The position numbers and the translations under genes were made by a program. The notes under the pieces are model-generated. The model searched no databases. It was not told the DNA's origin and saw only the letters and a list, made by a program, of their open reading frames with translations. From positions 6,820,001-6,884,000 of the forward strand of contig NZ_JAUSRB010000002.1 of assembly GCF_030811595.1 (NCBI RefSeq): a DNA stretch of 64,000 bases. The letters run 5' to 3'. The stretch's first letter is position 1. Every line of letters begins with the position of its first letter. Source of the DNA: Streptosporangium brasiliense (lineage in GTDB: Bacteria > Actinomycetota > Actinomycetes > Streptosporangiales > Streptosporangiaceae). Below are positions 44,788 through 53,069 of the stretch, piece after piece.

Positions 44788-45492
44788 CTATCCGCCGCTC
44801 GTCGGGGAGGGGCCGGTGCCCGTGGGTACGGGCGCGGGTGTTCCGGTCATACCCGGCATGCAAGGCATGCTTTGCTCACCGAACCAGCTGACCAGCCACT
44901 GCCGCATCTGGAACATCTCGGCATGCTGGGTGTCTCGCACCGTACGGGCGAACTCCATGACCTCCGGATGCTCGGCGTTCCCGCGCATAAGCAGCTGCTG
45001 GGACATCATCACCGCCATCATGTGATGCCAGATCATGTCCTGCAGGAACGCCTTGTCCAGCGCGTCCCCCGACAGCCCGGACAGGTCGCGCATCATCGGC
45101 CGGGGAGTGACCTCGGTGGAACGTCCCGGGTACCACTGGGCCAGCCACGCCTTCATCGTCTCGATCTCGGCGCTCTGCGTCGTCGCGATCGACTCGCCCA
45201 GCCGGCGCATCTCCGGCCGGGCCGAGCGTCGCAGCTGCTCCGCGGCGGTGACGGCCTCCTGATGGTGGGAGATCATCTGCGTCAGGTAGCCGAACTCGTT
45301 GTTCACGGCGTTCATCGGCCCCCCTGGCCCCATGCCGGGGGGCATGCCAGGACAGGTCTGCTGTGGTCCGGAAGGGGTCGGCACCGGGGCCGACCGGCCG
45401 ACATTGGCGTCCGCGACGGCGAGACCCACCGTCGCCACGGCCATCAGGACCGACCCGACCGCGATCCCCGTCGTCGCTGCGCGTCGTCTCAT
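44788..45492 (-). CDS. Secreted DUF305 protein
   Basis: 234 residues from ATG 45492 (GGGGGGA upstream). Signal sequence MRRRAATTGIAVGSVLMAVA then a mature four-helix DUF305 domain of the ferritin-like type with repeated His/Met pairs (YLTQMISHHQEAV; ESIATTQSAEIETMKAWLAQ; DMIWHHMMAVMMSQQLL; HAEMFQMRQWL). Met- and His-rich ends (CPGMPPGMGPGGPM; MPCMPGMTG) suit extracellular copper binding. Upstream of and co-oriented with the P-type ATPase, consistent with a joint copper-tolerance role (inference). Confidence 0.9.
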   Translation of the reverse strand: MRRRAATTGIAVGSVLMAVATVGLAVADANVGRSAPVPTPSGPQQTCPGMPPGMGPGGPMNAVNNEFGYLTQMISHHQEAVTAAEQLRRSARPEMRRLGESIATTQSAEIETMKAWLAQWYPGRSTEVTPRPMMRDLSGLSGDALDKAFLQDMIWHHMMAVMMSQQLLMRGNAEHPEVMEFARTVRDTQHAEMFQMRQWLVSWFGEQSMPCMPGMTGTPAPVPTGTGPSPTSGG

Positions 45493-45763
45493 TCGTCCCC
45501 CCAACCGTTCGTGCGGGTTCCATCTCCCACGGTAGTCTTGCCGTGGTCAGGCTTCCCGAAGCGGCCCTGCCGTGACCCGGTGGGCGCATATGACGTCAGG
45601 CGTCCCTCGCCGCCTCGGCTCAGCCCTTTCCCCCCGGCGATCCAAGCCTGCCTTGATGGAGTATTTGTAAGAATCATGCCGCCCAGGCCCAAAGGGGCAT
45701 CGTTTACGCAGGTCCCCCTACTGGCAGGCATCCTTCCTCCAGTGACCGCCTACCTGCAGCCAC

Positions 45764-45859
45764 GTAACACAAACGATCGTTCGCTTTACACAAAGATCAA
45801 CCTGGTGTTCCCGCAGGTCACCTCTGTAACGCATGCCGTGTACGCACCTATGTAACGCA
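45764..45859. promoter_or_regulatory. Candidate res (resolution) site: GTAACRCA repeats before tnpR
   Basis: GTAACACA at 45764 and GTAACGCA at 45826 and 45852, all in the same orientation, in the AT-richer gap just upstream of tnpR, where Tn3-family elements carry res. Subsites of res normally contain inverted pairs, which are only faint here, so the assignment rests mostly on position. The tnpR promoter must overlap it. 45493-45763 shows no gene. Confidence 0.45.
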
Positions 45860-45886
45860 CAACCCCCTTCGCATTACACTTCGATC

Positions 45887-46438
45887 ATGAGAATCGGGGT
45901 AGCGCGCGTATCGACCCGGGACCAGCACCCGCAAGCTCAGCAGAACGCGCTGCGCGCGGCCGGCTGCGAGCAGGTCTTCACCGACAAGGCATCCGGGAAG
46001 CTCGCCCGCCGGCCCGAGCTCGACAAGGCCCTCCTCGTCGCGCGCGAGGGCGACCAGCTCGTGGTCACCAAACTCGACCGGCTCGGCCGCTCCCTGGAAA
46101 ACCTCATCGAGCTGTCGAAGGAGCTCCAGGGGCGCGGGGTCGGCCTTGTCGTCCTGGACCAGGGCATCGACACCTCCACCGCGGTCGGCCGGATGTTCTT
46201 CCAGATCCTCGGAGCGATCGCCGAGTTCGAGCACGCCTTGATGTCGGAGCGGACGATGGACGGGCTGGAGGCCGCCCGCGCCCGGGGCCGCACCGGCGGC
46301 CAGAAACCCAAGCTCGGCCCCCGCCAGGTACAGCTCGCGCGGGAGATGTACGACTCCGGCGACTACACCGTCCAGCAGATCGCCGACGAGTTCGGCGTTA
46401 CCCGCCCCACCATCTATCGCCACCTCGCCAAGGCCTGA
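45887..46438 (+). CDS. tnpR: Tn3-family resolvase (serine recombinase)
   Basis: 183 residues from ATG 45887. Catalytic Ser in GVARVSTRDQ, KLDRLGRSLENLIEL (active-site Arg), GRMFFQILGAIAEFEHALMS and a C-terminal HTH TVQQIADEFGVTRPTIYRHL. Resolves cointegrates made during replicative transposition by acting on res, probably the repeats just upstream. Ends 36 bp before the right terminal repeat. It appears intact, unlike tnpA. Confidence 0.95.
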   Translation: MRIGVARVSTRDQHPQAQQNALRAAGCEQVFTDKASGKLARRPELDKALLVAREGDQLVVTKLDRLGRSLENLIELSKELQGRGVGLVVLDQGIDTSTAVGRMFFQILGAIAEFEHALMSERTMDGLEAARARGRTGGQKPKLGPRQVQLAREMYDSGDYTVQQIADEFGVTRPTIYRHLAKA

Positions 46439-46474
46439 CGTCACACAGGTCCGTACCCGAGCCACAACGTTGTT

Positions 46475-46516
46475 GATCTTGTATTGCGGCTTTTGGGCTC
46501 ACCTTGGATGGACCCC
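46475..46516 (-). repeat. Right terminal inverted repeat of the Tn3-family transposon
   Basis: Reverse complement begins GGGGTCCATCCAAGGTGAGC. Followed by TGGTT at 46517-46521, the second copy of the target duplication. Confidence 0.95.
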
Positions 46517-46644
46517 TGGTTCCTCTTCCATTGCCGCCGCTGGTGACGCACGATGGGGCGTCGCTGTTTTTGAGCGCCTGGTGGCAGAGTGGCCTACGGA
46601 TGTGGTGGGCCGATCTCCTGCAAATCATCGACGACTCAGCCCTT

Positions 46645-47059
46645 TCACCGCGGCGGCCGCGGGTCGTCAGCCGTCGCGTTCCTGCGGCGGCGGTTCAGCG
46701 GCTTGATGGCCAGGACTACCGGCCGGTGCCGCGTCTGCGGGCATCTACGTGATGCGCCGGCCACCACGCCGGTATCGGCGTCGATCAGGTCGGCGCGGGT
46801 GAGCATGATGCGCCCGGCGCAACCGTCCAGCACCTCATCGGGGCGCCACAACAGCGACGGCCCGCGCCATCGACCATCAGCACCGTAGGAGCGCTTGAGC
46901 CAAGGCCGCCCGGGCCGCTGTGGGCAGCAGCAGCGCGGCGGCGTGGGTACGGGTGATGCGCGGCGGGCGGTGAGGCGGCATGAAGCCTGCTTTTCGGGCG
47001 GTCGTCTCGGGTGGGTGGTTCAGGGCGCAGGGGCTGTCCGGCCGATCCCCCTCCCCCAT
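46645..47059 (-). pseudogene. Frameshifted remnant of an unidentified gene
   Basis: Two minus-strand frames appear to form one protein: PPRITRTHAAALLLPTAARA (from the ATG at 47059) and, after a break near 46885, YGADGRWRGPSLLWRPDEVL then AGRIMLTRADLIDADTGVVA. No family recognised. It lies just right of the transposon; the rest of 46517-47301 is without a supported gene. Confidence 0.35.
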
Positions 47060-47301
47060 CCTGGATGCCGTGCGGGCGCGACGTGGCGCGCCGCACGTCG
47101 TCGATCATCGAAGGCCCCCACTTCGCGCCGGCCCTGATCCGGAGCCCGGATGCGCGCCGCAGACGAGCGCCGCGGCCACCGCGGCGACGTCGATCAAGGC
47201 GGGGACTCTGGTTATGTGGCACGTCAGGACGTCATCGGCGCCTCGGTGCCGGTGCCCGCCCCGGCACGCAGGACGGGGATCTCGGTCACGATCGGCGGCC
47301 C

Positions 47302-47487
47302 TCCCAGGTTCGTGACGCGCTCATACAGACCATCTCGGTTCTCCCCGCCCAGCTCCGACGCTCTCTCACCTGGGACCAGGGCTCGGAAATGCATCTACAC
47401 GAGGATTTCAGCACCACCACGGACATGCCGGTCTTCTGTGAGCCAGGCAGTCCCTGGCAGCGGGGTTCGAACGAGAACACCTATTGG
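47302..47487 (+). pseudogene. IS30-family transposase fragment
   Basis: About 60 residues: ALIQTISVLPAQLRRSLTWD, QGSEMHLHEDFSTTTDMPVF, and SPWQRGSNENT, the conserved DQGxEM and SPWQRGxNEN(T) blocks with the second Asp and the Glu of the IS30 DDE domain. Continues neither upstream nor downstream; homology stops about 75 bp before the inverted-repeat unit at 47561. Confidence 0.8.
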
Positions 47488-47634
47488 TGCAGGGTGGGTC
47501 GCGCGGGGCTTCTTCGACGGGAGACGCTCCGGTCGGGCCGTTGGGTGACTCGGAGAACACGGGGTGCTGGTAAGAACCGAGTCACGCGCCCCAAACGCGC
47601 GGCATCGTCGCGGATCAGGGGTCTGAGGAACATC

Positions 47635-47751
47635 GGTAGCAACGGTGCAGGAAACAACGGATATCCAGGTCTGCGGCCCGTCTTCCAGGCTCTCGATGCC
47701 CTCAATTGGGGCTCTGACCTGGATATCTGCTGGAAATTCCCCATTGCTACC
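47635..47751. repeat. 117-bp imperfect inverted repeat, MITE-like
   Basis: Ends GGTAGCAA and GATATCCAGGTC (47635-47671) recur inverted at 47716-47751. The left arm shares CAGGAAACAACGGATAT with the right arm of the element at 30874-31011, so the two are probably related copies. It sits in the leader region before the DUF2975 gene, inside the 47561-48688 unit. Confidence 0.5.
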
Positions 47752-47842
47752 GAGGCCCGGAGGGCTAGGTGGTCCGGCCAGTTCTTGTTTCATCTATCGA
47801 TATTCGATAGATTTTCATCGTAACTCGATGGGAGGATGGGTC

Positions 47843-48334
47843 ATGGGAAAGCTGGCAGTGCGTGCGCTTCGCGCCGTACTCGTGGTGGTGCTTGCCGGCA
47901 CCGTGTTCGTACAGGCATTGATGGTGTGGGTGTTGGTCAGCGGGAGCGACCCGGAGGACGGGTCGCTCCCGCTGACCCCGCTGCGCGTGATCACGATCCT
48001 GGGCATGGTGTCGGCCCAGGTCGCGCTGGTCAGCGTATGGCGACTGGTGACGATGGTGCGACGCGGAACCGTGTTCTCCCACGCCGCCTTCCGGTACGTG
48101 GACGCCGTGATCGGCGCGATCGTGGCGGCTGCCCTCCTGTGGTTCGCGGTCACGGCCTTCAATGCGCCGGGCCAGCGGGCCGACCCGGGCGTCACCGTCA
48201 TCATGGGCGGGGTTGGCCTGGCCATCCTGGGGGTCGCGCTCATCGTGCTCGTGCTGCGGATGCTGCTCGCCCAGGCCGTCGCGCGCGACATCGAAGCGGC
48301 GCAGATGCAGGCCGAGTTGGACGAGGTGATCTGA
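47843..48334 (+). CDS. DUF2975 membrane protein
   Basis: 163 residues from ATG 47843, with GGAGG upstream (ATG 47828 also in frame). Four helices (VLVVVLAGTVFVQALMVWVL; VITILGMVSAQVALVSVWRL; VDAVIGAIVAAALLWFAVTA; GVGLAILGVALIVLVLRMLL). DUF2975 proteins are nearly always paired with a small Cro/CI-like HTH protein, as here; the pair overlaps (TGATG). A membrane partner that tethers or senses for the HTH protein is the usual inference. Confidence 0.9.
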   Translation: MGKLAVRALRAVLVVVLAGTVFVQALMVWVLVSGSDPEDGSLPLTPLRVITILGMVSAQVALVSVWRLVTMVRRGTVFSHAAFRYVDAVIGAIVAAALLWFAVTAFNAPGQRADPGVTVIMGGVGLAILGVALIVLVLRMLLAQAVARDIEAAQMQAELDEVI

Positions 48335-48555
48335 TGCCGATCGTCGTCGACATCGACGTGATGCTGGCCAGGCGGAAGATGTCCGTGGGCGACCTCGCGG
48401 ACCGCATAGGGATCACGCCCGCCAACCTGGCTGTACTCAAGAATGGCCGGGCTAAGGCGGTGCGCTTCGCGACGCTCGCCGCGCTCTGCGAGGTACTCAA
48501 GTGCCAGCCGGGCGACCTGCTGCGCTGGGAGGCGGAGGACGCCGCGGGCGGATGA
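48334..48555 (+). CDS. Cro/CI-type HTH protein (YozG-like)
   Basis: 73 residues. Nearly the whole protein is an HTH (MSVGDLADRIGITPANLAVL, KNGRAKAVRFATLAALCEVL) ending in CQPGDLLRWEAED, the standard end of HTH_26/YozG-type regulators partnered with DUF2975. Its start overlaps the stop of the DUF2975 gene. DNA targets unknown; autoregulation likely. Confidence 0.92.
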   Translation: MPIVVDIDVMLARRKMSVGDLADRIGITPANLAVLKNGRAKAVRFATLAALCEVLKCQPGDLLRWEAEDAAGG

Positions 48556-48723
48556 CGTGCCCCAGAGCGGGCGTGAAAACGCCTGGCACCACCGGCCTGT
48601 GGATCTCGGTCGGGATACCGGTCACGTGCAGTCACCTGCGACGATGCCGCTCGTTTGGGGCGCGTGACTCGGTTCTTACCAGCACCCCAAGTAACCTCGC
48701 GGGTGACTTGAGGGTCTCGACGG

Positions 48724-49548
48724 TCATCCTTCGGCCCTCTGCCTTCGAAGACCATGGTTTTCTGTCGGCACGGGTCCGAGAGCGTTCGGACGGATGAGTT
48801 CAATGGAGCCGCCGACCCGGCGTGCTCCGATCTCGCTCAGCAAAGTGGTGGATCCGAGGTTGGTGGCATCGACCTCAGCGATCACAGACGTTTTCCCCCG
48901 CTGGTGAAGGAGGCCGAACACGCGCGCCAACAGGGCTCTGGCGAGACCGAGGCGGCGGTAGGGGCGGCCGACCGTGATCAGGCCCAGCCGCGGCATGCTC
49001 AGGCTGCCCCAGACCCGGGCGAGTCCGGCGTATCGGCCGGTCGATTGATCGACGGCCACGAGGTAGGTGGCTGGATCGAAATCCGGTGAATCATAGGTCT
49101 GCCGGCGGAATTCCTGCCGGTCCCATTTCCATCCCGCGCAGCCCGGGACGTCCTGGCGCAGCTCGTCGTCCAGTTCCCGGAGCCCTTTCTCGGGCACCTG
49201 GTCAGCGGTGACGATTGTGAATCCGGCAGGAGCAGCCGTGCTGGACAGGCCGGTGACGTGCGGGTCGGTGGACAGGGTGTAGACGTGCTCGGTGCGAGCG
49301 ATCGTGAATCCCGCTTCCGCAAGGTGGCGGCGGGAGTCGACATCGGACTCGCTGAGCTCGGTGCAGAGATCGTGTGGATGGTGCTCTGCCGCAGCGTGTA
49401 CCGGCGGCCCGTACGCTTCGGCGCGACAGGAACGGAAGAAGACGAAGTGCCGGCCGTCGGGCCGCAGGAGCATCGATGCCTCGCCCCAGAGCGCCTCCCC
49501 GTTCCAAACGGTCCACTTGTCGGGACCCTTCACGACAACGAGATGCAT
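48724..49548 (-). CDS. GNAT-family N-acetyltransferase
   Basis: 274 residues from ATG 49548; ATG 49575 is the alternative, neither with a clean ribosome site. The C-terminal GNAT domain has LITVGRPYRRLGLARALLAR (acetyl-CoA motif R/QxxGxA) and VIAEVDATNLGSTTLLSEIG (the Asn-containing motif B). The N-terminal 130 residues are a second, degenerate GNAT-like half. Substrate unknown. Confidence 0.88.
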   Translation of the reverse strand: MHLVVVKGPDKWTVWNGEALWGEASMLLRPDGRHFVFFRSCRAEAYGPPVHAAAEHHPHDLCTELSESDVDSRRHLAEAGFTIARTEHVYTLSTDPHVTGLSSTAAPAGFTIVTADQVPEKGLRELDDELRQDVPGCAGWKWDRQEFRRQTYDSPDFDPATYLVAVDQSTGRYAGLARVWGSLSMPRLGLITVGRPYRRLGLARALLARVFGLLHQRGKTSVIAEVDATNLGSTTLLSEIGARRVGGSIELIRPNALGPVPTENHGLRRQRAEG

Positions 49549-49769
49549 GGCTTGGACCGTATGCCTCTGTCTCATGGCTGGGCGATCGGTTTTCCCCGGG
49601 CCTCGAGCGGATCGGAGTCCCCTGGGCGGCCGCTCACTTATGCAGAGCCACTTTGCGGCTCGCCGCAGCTCCGGGAGTCCTGGGCCGATACAGCGGCGAA
49701 GCGCTGTCTGCGGTCTGATCCACGAGTATCGCAGAGCAGCTTGACGAGGCGCGAAGCCGCAGGCCAGCG

Positions 49770-49934
49770 CTATGAGCGAGGTTTGGCACCGGACAAGGCG
49801 CTCGCCCGATGCGAACGCAGGAAGGCGTCCTGGACGACGCCCTCGGTCTCCTCAGCCGAACCCAGCATCCGATAGGCCAGCCCGAACAGCTTCGAACGGT
49901 GTCGCTCGAACTCCTCAACCGCATCACCTGTCAC
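49770..49934 (-). pseudogene. ECF sigma factor, N-terminal fragment
   Basis: From GTG 49934: EEFERHRSKLFGLAYRMLGS then AEETEGVVQDAFLRSHRA, the region-2 start of SigJ-type ECF sigma factors, stopping after 54 residues. The -10 recognition helix and region 4 are gone. The remainder of 49549-50112 holds nothing else recognisable. Confidence 0.75.
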
Positions 49935-50112
49935 GCCCACCACCCTCTCCCTCTCAGCCCGCCTTGCGAGCCCGGTCGCCTGGATGCCATGACCGGCGCC
50001 CTCGGCGTCAAGCCCGTGCGCGGCACGCCAAACTCAGCCGCGCCTACGTGGCCGCCCGGCACCTGAAGTCACAACCAGCCGTCCTCACACACGCTCCCGA
50101 TATTTGGTGAAC

Positions 50113-51285
50113 TCAACCATTAATGATGGGGGTATCCGCGGGCAACGGGCCGGTCTCGGGGTTGAAGAGCGTCTTGGACAGGCGCTCGACGCCGTAACAG
50201 ACGGCGCCGACCGCCACGCACTCGTCGCCGAGCACCGAGGCCCGCAGCTCCGGAGTGCGCAGGCACATCGTCTCCAGTTCGTCCCTCAGCGGCTCCAGGA
50301 GCACGTCGGCCGACCGGGAGAAGCCCCCGCCGAGCACCACCAGGTCGGGATCGACGGTGAGGGCCATCGCGGAGGTGGCCAGCGCGAGCACCTTGACGTA
50401 CCGCAGGACGGCGCCGCGCGCGCCGGCGTCGCCGCGCCTGGCGGCCTCGAACACCGCCCCCGCGACCGCGTCGGGCGGCGTGCCGGGTTCCACGGTGGGG
50501 ACGGCCTGCAGCAGCTCGCCCACGTGACCCAGGTTGAACAGCGGGTGCACGCCGATCTCGCCCGCCGCGCCCCCACCGCCGCGCAGGGGGACTCCGTCGA
50601 GTACGACGGCGGCCCCGGCCCGCCGGCCGATGTGCAGGAAGATCAGGTTCCGGGTGTCGCGGGCGATGCCCCTGCGGCACTCGGCGAGCGCGGCGAGCCT
50701 GCTGTCGTTCTCCACGAGGACCGCGCAGCGGAGCCGTGCGCCGAGGTGATCGGCGAGCGGCACGCTCGACCAGTCCTGGATGGCCCGTGACAGGACGACG
50801 CGTCCTTGCAGGTCGACGTAGCCCGTGCTACCCGCGACCGCGATCCAGACGTCGGAGGCGGAGGTGCCGGAGCCGGTCAGGCAGGCGTCGACGGCCCTGT
50901 CGACGGCGGCCAGCCGCTCGGCGCGCGGCTGCTCGGGGGTGACCGGCTCGCGCGTGGTGTGCAGGACGTTGCCGTCGAGGTCGGCCACGACCGCGAGCAC
51001 CTTGTGCGCTCCTATGTCGAGCCCCAGCACTCGGCCCGCTTCCCCGCGGAACCGGTAGCGGCGCGCGGGCCTGCCCTTCTCGCCGCCGCTCGGGTCCAGC
51101 TGGGCCACCCAGCCCAGCTTCATCAGGTCACTGACCACCACCTTGATGGTGGCTCTGGCCAGGTCGGCGCGCTCGGCGAGCTTGGTCAGCGTCATCGGGC
51201 CGTCGGCGCGCAGGACGGCGAGCGCGGAGAGCGCGTTGAGCCGCCGGAGCCGCTGAAGGTCGCCGCCAGTCACGGAGTGCGTCAC
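50113..51285 (-). CDS. ROK-family transcriptional regulator
   Basis: 390 residues from GTG 51285, preceded by AGAAGGG; ATGs at 51327 and 51324 in the same frame are alternatives. N-terminal MarR-like winged helix (MTLTKLAERADLARATIKVV) and a ROK domain with the sugar-kinase-like fold (VLGLDIGAHKVLAVVADLDG; GGGGAAGEIGVHP). The catalytic Asp region reads VAGSTGYVD and the zinc Cys motif of active ROK kinases is absent, so it is a regulator. Divergent from the GH20-ABC cluster and likely its sugar-responsive repressor. Confidence 0.93.
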   Translation of the reverse strand: MTHSVTGGDLQRLRRLNALSALAVLRADGPMTLTKLAERADLARATIKVVVSDLMKLGWVAQLDPSGGEKGRPARRYRFRGEAGRVLGLDIGAHKVLAVVADLDGNVLHTTREPVTPEQPRAERLAAVDRAVDACLTGSGTSASDVWIAVAGSTGYVDLQGRVVLSRAIQDWSSVPLADHLGARLRCAVLVENDSRLAALAECRRGIARDTRNLIFLHIGRRAGAAVVLDGVPLRGGGGAAGEIGVHPLFNLGHVGELLQAVPTVEPGTPPDAVAGAVFEAARRGDAGARGAVLRYVKVLALATSAMALTVDPDLVVLGGGFSRSADVLLEPLRDELETMCLRTPELRASVLGDECVAVGAVCYGVERLSKTLFNPETGPLPADTPIING

Positions 51286-51428
51286 GGATAACCCTTCTTG
51301 ACGAATCTTAATGGTGGACTTCATCATAAATCCTCATCGGGGCGGTACTCCACCGCAACGCAAGCCCGCCCAGCCCGTACGGCGACACAATCGCCGAACC
51401 CCGACCTCCGACCCCTCAGGGACCTGAC

Positions 51429-53069
51429 TTGCTGCTGCCACGACCCGTTCACCTCACCCGAGACGGCACGGAGCCCTTCACCCTCACCACGGCCACAGTG
51501 ATCGCCGCACCCCCCGAGCTCGCGCGGGTGGAAGGCTGGCTGCGTGGCGTGCTGTCCCCCGTGACCGGCCTGCCGCTGCCGCCCGGAGAGGCGCGGCCCG
51601 GGGCGATCGAGTTCACCCTGGCGGCCGGGCTCGGCCATGAAGCGTACCGCCTGACCGTGCGCCCCGGCGGGGTACGCGTCGAAGCGGGGGACGCGGCGGG
51701 GGCGTTCTACGGCGCGCAGACCCTGCGCCAGCTGCTGCCGCCCGCGGCCTTCCGCAGCGGCGCGGTCGGCGAGCGGGACTGGCTCGTCGCCCCGGTCACC
51801 GTCGAGGACCGGCCGAGATTCCGGTGGCGCGGCTGCCTCATCGACGTGGCCAGGCACTTCCTGCCCAAGCCCGACCTGCTGCGGTACATCGACCTGCTGG
51901 CCGCGCACAAGCTCAACGTGCTGCACCTGCACCTGACCGACGATCAGGGCTGGCGGTTCGAGGTGAAGGGGTACCCGAAGCTGACCGAGGTCGGCGCCTG
52001 GCGGAGGGAGAGCCCGCTGGGGTCCCGCCGGCACGGCCTGTTCGACGGCCGCCCGCACGGCGGCTTCTACACCCAGGACGACCTGCGCGAGATCGTGTCG
52101 TACGCGGCGGACCGGTTCGTCACCGTGGTGCCCGAGATCGAGCTGCCCGGGCACTCCCAGGCCGCCATCGCCGCCTATCCGGAGCTGGGCAACCTCGACG
52201 ACCCGCTGGAGGTCGCCACCCAGTGGGGCGTCTCCCCGAACGTGCTCAACGTCGAGGACGCCACGCTCGCCTTCTACCGGGACGTGCTCGACCAGGTCAT
52301 GGAGATCTTCCCCGGCGAGTACGTCTGCGTGGGCGGCGACGAGTGCCCCAAGACGCAGTGGCGGGAGAGCCCGTCGGCCCGGCGGCGCATCCGCGAGCTC
52401 GGCCTGCGCGACGAGGACGAGCTGCAGAGCTGGTTCATCCGCCAGTTCTCCGACCATCTGACCGCGCGCGGGCGACGCCTGCTGGGCTGGGACGAGATCA
52501 TCGAGGGCGGCCTGCCGTCGGGTGCGACCGTGGCGTCCTGGCGCGGCACGTACGGCGCGGTCGTGGCGGCCAGGGCCGGGCACGACGTGATCACGTGCCC
52601 CTTCACGCAGCTCTACCTCGACTTCCGGCAGTCGGACCGGCCCGACGAGCCGGTCCCGATCGGCAGCGTGATCTCGCTGCGCGACGTCCACGCCTTCGAA
52701 CCGGTGCCGCCGGAGCTCACGGAGGCCGAGGCCGTCCGCGTGCTCGGCGCACAGGCGAACCTCTGGACCGAGCACATCGACTCGCCTCGCGCGCTCGACT
52801 ACATGGCCTTCCCCCGCCTGTCGGCCTTCGCCGAGGTCGTGTGGAGCCCCGCAGGCGGCGACTTCGACGACTTCCGGGCGCGGCTGCACCACCACGAGCG
52901 CCGGCTCGCCGCGCTGGGCGTGGAGTACCGCAAGGAGACCGGCCCCGAGCCGTGGCAGACGCGGCCGGACGTCAAGGGCTGGCCGCGCGAGCGGGCGGAG
53001 ACCGAGGCCGAGGTGGCGGCCTGGACCCGCGGCATCCGACGAAACCTCAGTGGAGAGAGGCACGCATGA
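51429..53069 (+). CDS. Beta-N-acetylhexosaminidase (GH20)
   Basis: 546 residues, TTG start at 51429. N-terminal GH20b domain to about residue 120, then the GH20 barrel: RWRGCLIDVARHFLPKPDLL, NVLHLHLTDDQGWRFEVKGY, the catalytic Asp-Glu pair in VCVGGDECPKTQW, GWDEIIEGGL and QANLWTEHI. No signal peptide, so it probably acts in the cytosol on imported chito-oligosaccharides or N-acetylhexosaminides delivered by the ABC importer downstream. Stop overlaps the next start (ATGA). Confidence 0.94.
   Translation: MLLPRPVHLTRDGTEPFTLTTATVIAAPPELARVEGWLRGVLSPVTGLPLPPGEARPGAIEFTLAAGLGHEAYRLTVRPGGVRVEAGDAAGAFYGAQTLRQLLPPAAFRSGAVGERDWLVAPVTVEDRPRFRWRGCLIDVARHFLPKPDLLRYIDLLAAHKLNVLHLHLTDDQGWRFEVKGYPKLTEVGAWRRESPLGSRRHGLFDGRPHGGFYTQDDLREIVSYAADRFVTVVPEIELPGHSQAAIAAYPELGNLDDPLEVATQWGVSPNVLNVEDATLAFYRDVLDQVMEIFPGEYVCVGGDECPKTQWRESPSARRRIRELGLRDEDELQSWFIRQFSDHLTARGRRLLGWDEIIEGGLPSGATVASWRGTYGAVVAARAGHDVITCPFTQLYLDFRQSDRPDEPVPIGSVISLRDVHAFEPVPPELTEAEAVRVLGAQANLWTEHIDSPRALDYMAFPRLSAFAEVVWSPAGGDFDDFRARLHHHERRLAALGVEYRKETGPEPWQTRPDVKGWPRERAETEAEVAAWTRGIRRNLSGERHA

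Larger units (their letters stand above)
32297..46516. mobile_element. 14.2-kb Tn3-family transposon with metal-resistance-type cargo
   Basis: The 42-bp inverted repeats at 32297-32338 and 46475-46516 match at 40 of 42 bases and start GGGGTCCA, as Tn3-family ends do. They are flanked by an exact 5-bp direct repeat, TGGTT (32292-32296 and 46517-46521), the duplication size made by Tn3 transposases. tnpA occupies the left end and tnpR the right end, both reading rightward. Cargo in between: small membrane proteins, ICMT-like protein, AraC regulator, flavoprotein, P1B ATPase, DUF305 protein. The intact duplication means the element inserted as one unit. tnpA is now broken, so further movement would need help in trans. 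Confidence 0.93.
47561..48688. mobile_element. 1,128-bp unit with long inverted repeats carrying a membrane protein-HTH gene pair
   Basis: 47561-47597 and the reverse complement of 48652-48688 are identical over 37 bp, starting GGGGTGCTGGTAAGAACCGA. With two or three mismatches the match extends about 15 bp further inward (GGCATCGTCGC on both sides). Inside are only a MITE-like repeat (47635-47751), the DUF2975 gene and the HTH gene; no transposase. No clear target duplication. Same end signature (GGGGTGC) as the units at 1193 and 2083, so all may be mobilised by one type of transposase. Confidence 0.7.

Noticed and set aside
51824..53065. Upstream extension of the PLD-like gene frame to 51824
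   Set aside because: It lies entirely inside the GH20 gene in another frame and is Arg/Ala/Pro-rich; the signal peptide at 53066 marks the real start.
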